A stretch of DNA of 64,000 nt from Chrysopilus asiliformis (taxonomy: Eukaryota; Arthropoda; Insecta; Diptera; Rhagionidae), in the NCBI GenBank assembly GCA_964034945.1, contig OZ035961.1, forward strand, positions 9,594,501-9,658,500. Reading direction: 5' to 3'. How positions within the stretch are numbered: the first letter of the stretch is position 1; every line of letters begins with the position of its first letter. Position numbers and translations under genes: made by a program. Positions 33,476-44,300 of the stretch are shown here, one piece after another. The notes beneath the pieces were generated by a model. The model saw nothing but the letters and a program-made list of their open reading frames with translations. It did no database searches and was not told where the DNA came from.

Positions 33476-33795
33476 ACTAGCTTGCATACCCGTCGTTGTC
33501 GGGTTAAGTTTTTTCATTTTTTTTTTTTTGATGGCCTATGTTGGAGCTAAACTTCAGGTAGTTTCCCCGCGAAAGGGTAACATAGCGCAAAAACTAAGTT
33601 TCGAAATCACTTTACCCCCTCCCCTTACTCCCCCCACCACTCGCGCTACTTTTTCGTATCCCTATGTTGGAACCAGAACTATCACAGATACTCATGACAA
33701 ATTTCAAGTCAATCGGTTCAGCCGTTTTTGCGTGAAAGAGGAACAGACAGACAGACAGACAGACACCAACTCATTTTTATATATTAGTATGATTT
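33476..33795 (-). mobile_element. Helentron-like family III copy
   Basis: On the minus strand it begins CATACTAATATATAAAAATG, then (GTCT)n, CCTCTTTCACGCAAAAACGG and CTGAACCGATTGACTTG. It ends CCCGACAACGACGGGTATGC with AAGCTAGT. The CCCG...CGGG hairpin followed by GCTAGT is the typical 3' end of this widespread insect repeat. One body monomer is present. Confidence 0.8.
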
Positions 33796-35772
33796 CAGTA
33801 CATTTAAGAAGTTGGTTTTCTTTAATTTTTTGTAATTTTGTTTGTCTTTTTCAGTCTTTCGTATTTCTTATTTCTTTTTGGGCGTCCTTTCACTGAGACC
33901 CCACTCGATGGATACTTCGTTAGTTCAATTTGCTCAAAATTGCGTCTTCCGGGTGCTGCCACCCCACCTAACTAATGTATAGTGAATTAAATATAGACAG
34001 AAAATGAATCGCCCCTTTAGTCTTTCCCTTAAAAAATTATATTTAGTAAGGTGAAGAGGGGAGTTTGAAAGGGGAAGCGGTGTGGGTGGTTGGGATGGGG
34101 GTGTGGGGGTATGGGGGAGCCACTGAATTATCGTATCTATATGTTAGATAAATACGCACTCCTCTCCCCCTCCCTGAATATTAGTTTTTATAAGGAAAAT
34201 ATTGAGGGGGTTCATTTTATGGCTATCCGTTAATTTACTATAAAATAATTTGGTGAGCCGAAAAGTTTGAAAATATTTGAAGGAAAACACATGATTTGTG
34301 AAAAAAATCAGGGATTTCTAACCCCCAACTCCTCTGTCCCCCAGAATTGAATATTTTTAAATTAAATTTTATTATATAAAATAAAGCCCGAAAAATCTGT
34401 TCTTTTGCTACTGCACGACAGTTAGAATAAATTTTTTTTATGGCAAGAAATTTTCATAAAATCCGCACAAACGAAAACCTTACAAAAACGCAAAATCTCC
34501 AATTATTACTAAATAAATACCCAGCATTGTCCATAACGTTCGCATAAAAATTTCAAAAACTAGCCGACGAAATTGTACGGATCCAGGCCCGTTATCGATT
34601 ACGGACTGACAACTAAACTGTCAATTATTTTGTAATGGACGACACCAGGTTGCACTCTTGGAGCTGTCAATAACTCACGTGTTTTGTTTTGTTTTGATTT
34701 TATTTTATTTATTTATTTTTTGTTCTGACTTGATTTTTGTCTTCGATGGCTCGAATTGGACGTTTATGTTTATTATGTTGGTTTTATTTTCAGTGATATA
34801 ATGATGATAGTCTCTGGTTTATGTTTATACTGTTTTCTGGTTACCTGAAAATTGTAGAAAAACGATGTGGTAAAGCGGAAAACGCTTAAGCACTTTGCAT
34901 TAAAATTTACAGCGTGTCTGAGGCGATATTTTAATGGCATTTTTATGTTAAACGAAAAATATTCGGTGTTAATTGGAAGAGATATTATTTCACAATAAGT
35001 TTCCTTATTTATTTTGTTTAATGATAAATTTAAATTCTTTTCGAGCTCGAAATGAACATTTTGACAGGTGTAACAAAAGGTATATGACTTGAGATGAAAA
35101 GGGCTTGGCTTTTCACATTTTACAACAACACAGTGATAACTTTTACAATGACGTTGCGATGATGATAATGATGGCCTTTTATATTGAGTCAAATTGCGTT
35201 AATTTATTTTGGGTTGACGCTATGATGACCTTTTTTTCTACCTGTAATATCTTAGAATTATTCACACCGATATTTAGGTCAATAATGAATGATTCATCTT
35301 GGGAAATAGCACTTAGGACGATTAAATCAGAATGAAAATCATATTATCAAAGAAATATTTTATATTTATCTTGCTTCCAAGTTGTAATGGCTGGAATTTA
35401 TTGAAAAAATGGTCATATTTCTTACGAGTCATTATTGTTTAGAATTCATAGGTATTAGAAATTGGAAAAACAAAAAGTTTCTGCTTGTTTGATAAGGGGT
35501 TCGTTGTACTAAACCTTTTCGTGCTAGAAATGTAAAATTTGATGGGATCACTTCTCAAAAAAATTGTCAAATTTAAATTATTTAAAGCACGATTTTAAGA
35601 AATTTCGAAATAGCCACTTGTTTGTGAATGGTCGTTAGGAAGTTTAAAAAAAATTAGTGAAATTAATTATTGGGATTTGGGTGCCCAAATAATTAATACT
35701 TAATTTAACTATTTTAATTTAACTGAATCTGAGGTTTGTCACTCACATAGTCTAAAATTTTTTCGTTTGTAA
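33796..35772. other. No gene recognised
   Basis: 33900-34340 has C- and G-rich runs like those in family III bodies and may be an old relative. A 139-codon minus frame (34773-35192) shows no domain. Confidence 0.4.
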
Positions 35773-35908
35773 GGCACCGTTCACACTTGCGATTTTTTCT
35801 TGAATTTCTCAGGGAATTTATTCCGCAAATTTTATTCATCTATCGCAGAACAAATTCACTTAGCTAAATTTTGTCAAAATTTGGATTTATTCTTTGGATT
35901 TATTAATT
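35773..35908 (+). repeat. Miniature element, GGCRCCGTTCACAC family, copy C (left part)
   Basis: Best-preserved left end of the family: GGCACCGTTCACACTTGCGA, then TTTTTTCTTGAATTTCTC, TTTATTCCGCAAATTTTATT and CATCTATCGCAGAA. The right end is missing after the TTTATTCTTTGG motif. Confidence 0.7.
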
Positions 35909-37346
35909 CCACTTTCCCCTACATATATTTTGATTTTGATATCGTTTACATGAGAACACTAAAAATCAATACTTTCCAGTCTGTCCCAATAATATGTGCA
36001 CAATTAAAAAACCATCATTTAATCTTAAAATTTATGATTTATCATCGCACTGTTTGACTTTTGTGTCAACCAGCTGCATGACGGACTCATCATAAATCAC
36101 AATTTGTTAATTCTTCCACTTTCCCAAATTGAAAAGTTGCATTGTTAAAAAGTTACATGTCATATAGCTTATTTAGAAATCAGAGAAATCACACAAACAT
36201 AAATATTTCAATTCGATTGCGTATCACATCTTCAGACTTAATAATATCCGGCATAATCATCATCATCACAGTTACTACGATTGCCGATGCTATATATGTA
36301 CATATCGAAATTCATAAAATGTCATATTTGTTATTGTTAAAGTTAACATAAGATAAACTCGTACATATAGTAAAATCGTTATCCATTTTGAAGATGTTCA
36401 CAAACTCCAGGTGGTTGGAAGAAATGTTCCCACAGTGACATATACAGAAAATCACTGGAGGAGATGAGATAATTTTCTATCAGATTGAGAACTATTAACT
36501 AATGAAAACCCACATACAAATCACAAACACGCTTTACGTATATCCAACCTCAGAATCCAGAACAGATCTATATCAAATTATATAGGCATATGCATAGTTT
36601 GGGGAAACGTTCACTATCTTAGTTTAAATTACAGATACAGTGAATATACGATTCCTATGTTTATGCTGTGTGTAGACCGTAAACTTCAAAACGATATACT
36701 TGATTCGAGTAACTATTCCTAGTATGTTGCCATAACAAAATACTCTGGAAGGTAATGTGATGTGATCTGTCTCTTGTTAGATACTTTGACGTGGGTTGGA
36801 CATTTTCCCATTTTCCCAAAGTTCAAGTTCAAGTCACGCAGCTTGTCGAGCCTGCCTGCATAGAGAGAATATATGTCGGTGCCTGCCCCGTGCCTACATA
36901 TCAACATCATCATCATCATGGGTTCCGCTTGCGTAATTTGTCTACAATTGTTAACTTTTGAATTTACTTTCTGGCATATTAGTCTTCATCTTATTTACTG
37001 GCTTTTTCCTATTATTTTCCATTGGGGAAATGATGCTGGGCTATAATTTTGTGTTGGGAGGCTCACGGTGGCTTCACGAAAATTAAGTAGCTACGAATTA
37101 ATGTAATCAACAGCTAGTTAGAGATGACTATCTTATTTTAAGTCTAGCGTGTACACATTCTAAGTACTATACTTATCAGCACTTCATGTGGGTAATTTTG
37201 GCACCGAAAAGTAACTGCCACCCAACTAAAGAAAGTTTTCTTACATTAGGAGTTGACTGACGCACGTACTTTGTCTAAAAATAATTATTTGTCGGCATCG
37301 TTGGTGGCAATATGTTTACAAATGCAATTTAACTTTCACGAGATTC
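35909..37346. other. No gene recognised
   Basis: AT-rich DNA with a short CAT microsatellite near 36904-36919. Nothing else identified. Confidence 0.45.
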
Positions 37347-37802
37347 TTTTTATACACTATATGATATTTCATATAGAAGTATATTAAATTTAGTATACCG
37401 TTTGTAACGTATCGAACCAATCATCGGACACAAAAATGAACTACACCAGGGTGTTAGATTTTGATTTTCGCATGTCCATCATTTCGTGAACACCATAGCT
37501 TTCGAAATGATTGGGCTAAAGACTTGAAATTTTGTATATGTAGTTGCCTTTCTCGTAAATGGCTAGGCTAGGTTCTTGAACGGGCAAAATTGGACCATTC
37601 CTTCCTCCTCGCCCATACAATTGAAACAGTTTTTGTAATTTTCTCGAAAACGGTGAGTCATTTTGCAAAATTTGTAAAGGTAAAATGTGTTTAGAATAGG
37701 ATTTTACATAACTCATCAATACACCCAAATCAAATCGGACCACTGAGTCCCCCTCTATCATACAAATGGAATGCTTTTTACCTGTGTCCGCGCATCGTTT
37801 TG
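37347..37802 (+). mobile_element. DINE-like family II copy with 5' end
   Basis: Starts TTTTATACACTATATGATAT with a 5' hairpin (TATATGA against TCATATA), then GTATACCGTTTGTAACGTAT and ACACCAGGGTGT. It continues with a reduced GTCY tract (GTCCATC), TTGAAATTTTGTA, the CTCGAAAACGGTGAGTC monomer and CATCAATACACCCAAATC. The 3' terminus is degraded. Confidence 0.8.
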
Positions 37803-37926
37803 GTATCCCGGGCACAGTAAACAAAACAAAAATACCCCTGGCTGCCATTAATTAGTGAATAGCGTCCGGGAAAATGCCAACCCTATTTCAAACCAACTTA
37901 GTCGAAAAAATAAACCTCAAAAGCTA

Positions 37927-38066
37927 TTTTTATACCCGTATGGTGAAGCCAAAGGGTATATTAACTTTGCCTTACCGTTTGTAACGCCAAGATCCCGTCA
38001 TCGCACAAAAAAATGAATTACACCAGTGTGTTTAGAATGATAAAAATAATTAATTTCTGCATGTCC

Positions 38067-38101
<35 letters not shown>

Positions 38102-38500
38102 CGTCTGTCTGTGGCGCGGATTGCGGGCGCACGGATCGAGCTAAAGACTTGAAATTTTCCACAGATCCGTTTTTCGTAAAATGCGAGGCCAAGTTCGTTA
38201 ATGGGCAAAAATGGACCATTAGGGGGGGGTACCTCCCATACGAACGAAAACGGTTTTTGCGAATATCTCAAAAACGGTGCGTCTTATCAAAAAAGTCTAA
38301 CAACAAAAGTTATTTAGGATATGATTCTACATAAAACTCCCATACATCAAAATCCGATTGGAATAAATTTTAAAAAATCTTATTGGAAAGTTTGACTTCG
38401 AAGTGGAATTTTGGTACAACTGTTCGAATTTTGATACGAATATCACCATACGGGTTTTCAATAATTGCCAGATTGGCAATTATAGCTTTTGTTATGTTTT
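37927..38500 (+). mobile_element. DINE-like family I (Helentron-type), copy B, most complete
   Basis: All hallmarks are present: 5' TTTTTATACCCGTATGGTGA; (GTCY)n at about 38064-38112; the exact 13-base subterminal inverted repeat ACCCGTATGGTGA (37934-37946) with TCACCATACGGGT (38443-38455); and the 3' hairpin AATTGCCA-GAT-TGGCAATT (38463-38481), followed by ATAGCTTTTGTTATG. No coding capacity. The structure equals that of INE-1/DINE-1, non-autonomous Helentrons. Confidence 0.9.
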
Positions 38501-39821
38501 ATACTTTAGTTTTAAATTTTAAACTAAAAAGTTAAATTTTCTAAGACAAAATTTCGTGAACAAATAGTTTAGTTTTTGAATTAAAAAGTTTGGAAACTAA
38601 ACCGAAAAGACGAAAAAGTGAAATTCTCAATATCAAATAGTTTAGTTTTTAAACTGAAAGCTTAAAAATTTGATTCATTGCTACTAAAATACTCTTAAAC
38701 TGTTCGAAATGCTGCTTGATCTTCTTTAGCGTAGGAAAAGCTATCTTACAAATAGCTATCTTACAATTGCTGCTTGATCTTCTTTAGCGTAGGAAAAGCT
38801 ATCTTATAAAGGAAACACATGAAGTTAAAGTCAAGGTCGGAGTTGAGCTTTTTTTTAAATAAGTAAAATCTAGATATTTTAAATATTGTATAAATTAACA
38901 AGTTCTAAAATCGAGTAGGGGCCGATTTTTTAGGGTTCCCGGGAAAAAACTTAGTGAACTTATGTGTTTTAATGGAAGACGAACAATTTTTTTTGCACAA
39001 TCCTGAAAGATTGTGACACCGCATATTTGGTTTTATTAGTTATATCTTAAAAACTATAGTATCGCTGAAAATTTTTACTTTATAGACTGGAAATTTCAAT
39101 ATCAAATATTTTAGTATAAAATTCGGATGCATGGTCCTGTGTCTTCCATAAAAACCACTTCCAATTACTTCCATTTCACTACGAAAAGCTCAATAATTCG
39201 TTCCCATTTGTTGTATTGCCTCTAAAATACTCTGGAGTGAGTTTGAATCTCATCCAATTACAAAAGCCATAAATTTGGTCACATTCCGGTGGTTCGTGTG
39301 GTGAGCTGAAAAATAAATTTCACTGTAATAAATGCTATAAGTCGGGGAGAAACATTAATAAATGTCAGAGCGCCGAATATTGTCCGGGCAGCATTTGTTA
39401 TAGGATACCTACTGTATCAACTAAATTCAGTTCGACTAGTCTAACATCAGTGGATAAACAACGCTTGATATCATAATCAATGCTCAGGATATGTATTCTA
39501 ATAAAGAATATATGTTTAAAAAGAGGCGGCATCAAATTTGTATTATGGAAATACTAATATCAGTTTAAGACGCATGTTAATTTTAATAAATCTACATATG
39601 TATAAGAAGGTCTGCATATGCAATTACATTAAGTGCAGCCTGGAGATGTGTGAAAAAATCTCCTAAGTGTGAAAATGTGCAAAATTCTACAAAAAATGTA
39701 ATTTCAACAAAAAAAAACATTTGTTATTAAATTTAGAAGAAATTAAAGAAGAAATTAAAGAAGAAATTTAAGAAGAAATTAATTTTTTTATGTCAGAGAA
39801 TTTTTAGTTTTGATATTGTTA
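38501..39821. repeat. No gene; two small tandem duplications
   Basis: A 39-base unit TGCTGCTTGATCTTCTTTAG... is present at 38710-38748 and 38768-38806 (58-base period). GAAATTAAAGAA repeats about four times at 39736-39782. Otherwise AT-rich and unassigned. Confidence 0.6.
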
Positions 39822-40235
39822 TACTCTATATGAGAATCATTTGGAATTATATTAGACTAGCTTGCTTACTCGTCGTTGCCGCGTTAAAGACTTTTGCATA
39901 AGTTTATTTTGCACCAAAAAAGAAAGAAACAAAAACTTTTGGAAAAAAAGTCGTAATGCCTTCAGGATATTCCGTTCTGAATTTTGAAATTCTAACACCA
40001 GATAAATGTTAAGCTGTCCCGAAACACCCTAATGCGAATTTTTCTGAGGGAACATGGTAAAAAGGATTTTTGAGTTATCCTTGCAACACCTCCCGTTTCG
40101 AATTATGAAATTTGAACACCAGATTTGTGATCAGCGACCCCTAAAACCCCCGAGTGACATTTCTCAGAATCCTAACAGGCATGCTTTATGCTTTATAACA
40201 TCAACCCCTTACACATCATTTGTTCGCCCTTTTAG
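39822..40235 (-). repeat. Helentron-like family IIIb copy beside a family II 5' fragment
   Basis: 39822-39850 (TTATACTCTATATGAGAATC) is the 5' tip of family II. From 39856, read in reverse, the 3' hairpin end TAACGCGGCAACGACGAGTA plus AGCAAGCTAGT heads a IIIb body with TTAGAATTTC and TCGCTGATCA homologues. Both pieces are truncated. Confidence 0.6.
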
Positions 40236-40628
40236 GGGTAGAAATTTGAAAAACTGTGTCCTTGTTTTAAACAAACTCTTATTACTTTACCATTTCCTTG
40301 GTCAACCCGCCATCGCGCCCCCAGCTGTGAGATCGCTGAAATCTAGGGTCAAGGTCCACACTTCATGACGGTCAATCACAAACTGAGTAAAGAATCAAAT
40401 ATCTTTTTCTCCGCGGTATGTGTACTCATAAACACTTCAATTACCTCACAGCCGCGATGACGGGCTACCCTTACCTTACCACTAATGTAAGGCTGGCAGT
40501 ATTTTCGGTTAGTAATTCCTAAGGGGGAATGTGCCGCTTACATTGTGAACACCTATGAGGTCAGTGTGCAAAATTTCATCACAATCGGTATGGTGGTTCC
40601 GGAGATACTGTGATGACTGTGTGGTATT
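40236..40628. other. Possible further IIIb material
   Basis: CATCACAATCGGTATGGTGG near 40575-40600 resembles the family IIIb start (ACCAAACCGATTG). Otherwise nothing identified. Confidence 0.35.
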
Positions 40629-41390
40629 TGGATTTTGAGTGTATGCCGTTTGTAACGCATCAAACCAATCGTCGGGCACAAAAATTAAAAAAAACTGATT
40701 TTCCCGTGTCCGGTCGTCTGTCCGCCCGTCCATCCGTCAATTTGTGAATACCATAACTTTCGAAAAGATTGAGCTAGAAACTTGAAATTTTGTACAGAAG
40801 CATTTTTCGTAAACAGCCAGGCTCAATTGTTGATCGGACAAAATCAGACCATTCCTTCCCCCTCCTCCATACAAACTAAACAGTTTTTTGCAATTTTCTC
40901 AAAAACGGTGAGTCATATTGAAAAATTTATAAAGGTAAAATGTGTGCCAGGTGACAACCCTTGTGGGGAAGGGGGTGGTTGCTGAGAAGCCGACGAGAAC
41001 GGACGTGTAACTCTGACCGAAGGAATATATACTGAATTTATAAAAACCCGCCATCTTTTATTTAATATTAATCGCTAAGTGGTCCGTCCGTCGGAACACG
41101 AATTGTCACCGTCCGTTTACCGTATTATCGTGACATGTGTTTAGAATAATATTTTACATAACCCAACCAATACACCAAAATCCAATCGAACCATTGCTTC
41201 CCCCCTCCCATACAAATTAAATGTGTTTAGATATGATTTTACATAACTTATCCGTATATCAAAATTCAATCGAACCACTCCTTTGCCCGCTCCCATGCAA
41301 ATGGATTTTTTTCAGAAAAATTTTGTCAGCCCACATATAGAATATTTAACTATTGGTCCCTAGAAATTTGAACTTTTCTTGTGTTTTTTG
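40629..41390 (+). repeat. DINE-like family II copy carrying an insertion
   Basis: Runs from GTATGCCGTTTGTAACGCAT through a GTCY tract (40709-40738), the AACAGTTTTTTGCAATTTTC monomer and two further monomers (from about 41144). It ends ATATAGAATATTTAACTA and CTTTTCTTGTG, the family 3' end. It is interrupted by a 191-base insert at 40945-41135. Confidence 0.75.
40945..41135. mobile_element. Candidate solo LTR, 191 bp
   Basis: An insert absent from other family II copies. It starts TGCCAGGTGACAAC and ends ATTATCGTGACA, so it has the TG...CA borders of an LTR, and TGTG stands on both sides (40941-40944 and 41136-41139). There are no primer site and no frames. Another small insertion with a 4-6 base duplication is possible. 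Confidence 0.5.
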
Positions 41391-44300
41391 ATCCACTTTT
41401 CATAAAATAATCTCTATAAAAATAAATCCAATTAAATAGTCACAAATTCTCATTAAAAATTTATAACTCCCTCTTTAAGGGTTGGTAATCTTCAGCTTAT
41501 TCTGTACATGTATTTTTCCAACACAATCCCCATATCAATATTTGTCATGTTTTAAAAATTCACAGTTAAATTTCACACTCATAAAGGAAATATAGAAATA
41601 GATTCACCACTCCAGGATTCGGATCGACTCTCGCCACCCCCAGTAATGTTCAAATCCTGAATCTATTGTATTTTTTGGTATGCTCTACGATTGTACTTTG
41701 GAACTTATATTACTATATTGTACTTATATGTTATTATATAAAATTCAGTTCCAGTACTTATCTAGATTCACCATCAAAATCATATGCACTTAGCAATGGT
41801 AGTAAAATTCAACGTGAGTCAAGTAAGTCTAAGCTGTTTCAGTTTAAACCCCTTTTTTACGTAATTATGAGAAAAGGGTTGGTGTTTTCGGTTAGAGAGA
41901 ACTATGGTAACGAACAAAAAGTGTGCATTAAAAGGCACTGAGCACAGATGTTTGGGAATTGCTTAAATGTCCATTTGAATTTAGTTTTATGTTTTTATAG
42001 TCGTATACCCAATTCACCTTACGGCAATCTTGTCTAAAATAAATACTGGGTTTATTCACGAAATAAAATAGAGGGGTTGAAATAAAATGCAATTCTGAGC
42101 AAATACACTTAAGTTTTAATCAATATGCACGTGAATATGGTGAGAGAAAACGTGCATTTCTAAGAATAGCTTTCTAGTCTAATCTAATCTAATGGCATCG
42201 GTTTCCATCGATACAATAATGATAATAACCCTTTATGTAATTATGGATAAGTTTATCACAATAGGGTTGAATTTCGTTGAGATGGTGACCAAACTGATTG
42301 GGGATTAGGAAAAGCTTTTAATAAGAAAAAGTGACATCAAGATCTATCTGAGTGCTTCTAGTGAAACGAATAAAATATCCTTGAATTCATTAATTCGAAG
42401 ATGATCTTCCGGCGTGTCTAATTCACAGCTAATACTCCTTTCAGTAGCAAATGTTTCCCGCTGAGCAAAATACGCAAAGTTTGGTTTTTCTTTTTTACTT
42501 TGAATTACCATTTAGTAATTAATACGGAAAGAACATTGAGTTAACATGAATTCAGGACGTACATGAAAATAAAAATATTACCTACCCATAATATTGTCAA
42601 GAGTGGTTTTATTTACAGGAGAGTTAAAAATGTTTATTAGGACTAATGTTATAATTGGGAGAAAGGTGTGGCTATGAATTAACCTCGTTTTCTTAAACTG
42701 AAAACTTGTAATTTCTTATTAAGTTCTTGAAGATTTTCAGCATTTAGAAAAGGAGAACCTCTTCAGTTCTATGAGTTCTAAATAGTCAAATTTACAAAGT
42801 TCACTGTATTATGCGTGTTTCAAGAAATTAATGACATTAATATGGCACAAAGTCGTATCCGAAAGAGGATTTACTTTTCTGAAATGCCATAATTATAATT
42901 CGCTTTCTCGTATTCCACCCTTAAATACACAGTTTGATATATTAGACGTTTATAATTTGGTTTTAATGTCTAAAGAATTTAGTTTATATAAGTGCGTGTA
43001 TGGAGATATTCTGGTATAAAAACTGAAAAAGAAATAAAATATATTTTTCAACAAAATTTTATTAAAATGTACCAAAAAGGAAAAAAAAAATTAAGGGTGT
43101 TCCAAAATAAAACCAAGATAAAAGCATAAAAAAATTTAAAAAAAATACTGTGAAAAATTTAGGTAATTCGGGGACGACTTCCCAATTGAGAAAATCGCCT
43201 CAAAGTTACTCCAACAATTTAAGACATGACAGGTTTTTAGCTACGAGATGTGGTCAATCTTAGTGGATGATAGATTTTTGTGAGCATTTTTCTAAGTATT
43301 TTTCTAAGTACTTGCCGAATAATATCCCACAATTATAGCTCAGTGGGTGTAAAATATCTTCTTCTCAGACCCATCTTCGTTTTTCCGTGTGAAAATTTTC
43401 TCCACCGATTTCAAAAGTCCGGGCTTGTGAATTTTGACCTAAAATTCAAATTTTCCAAAATCGCACTCAGATAAGCATCCCCAATCATTGACCTTTACCA
43501 AATGTTTAACAATGGGAAAATCGTTAAATGTTTAAATTTGAACTTCTTCGATTTCTTAATTGCTTTTGCAGCCGCGAAGTACGGCAATTTTGGTCCTTTT
43601 GGGTGCGAACAGAAAAACGCTTTGCGCTCACCACTTTGGTTAAGTTGCAGTCACTACGAGGTTTCGAGCGACACTAAAAGGAATCAATGCCTGCATCGTA
43701 GCCGTCTGGTGGCACGATCGTGATCATAAAGACCCACGCAAATATCTTTTCTACTTTAAAAAAAAAACGCGGGTTTTTTTTATTCTGACACAGATTGTAT
43801 TTAAAATCTCAGCTTCGAACCTGGTTTTTTTTTCAGAGTTGCAAATCAAAAGTTTTCTGACTGTGGTTCGATTTGGTTTTGGTTTCTCAAATTTCAAACA
43901 TTTGGTTTAGGTTCTTGTTTCTAAAATTTGGTTTTGGTTCTGGTTTTGGTTAACTGAATTTTAAATGGTTATTGTCGATAAAAACTAAATTTTTAATTTC
44001 TAAGATATGAACCAAAATTTCTTGAAACCGTGATTTAAAGGAATGAAAATTCCAATATTCTACTGAATTCCAAACATTTCAAGCCAATTTCGGATTTATC
44101 GTTTTTTTGTTTGTCTTTCAAGCCTTATAACTAGAGTTTGAGTTGACCAATTTTCATAAAATCTCTCAAATTGTGTGTAAAATCGTTCACAGATACCATC
44201 TAAATAAAAACCTTTGGAATCGGTCAATCCATTGATTTTCTATTGAATTTTTTGTGGCTGAGATATATTCGTTAGTGTTAGTTTTTCAAATCACAGAGTG

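Noticed and set aside
34773..35192. 139-codon minus-strand frame
   Set aside because: No family resemblance; composition follows the local AT-rich DNA.
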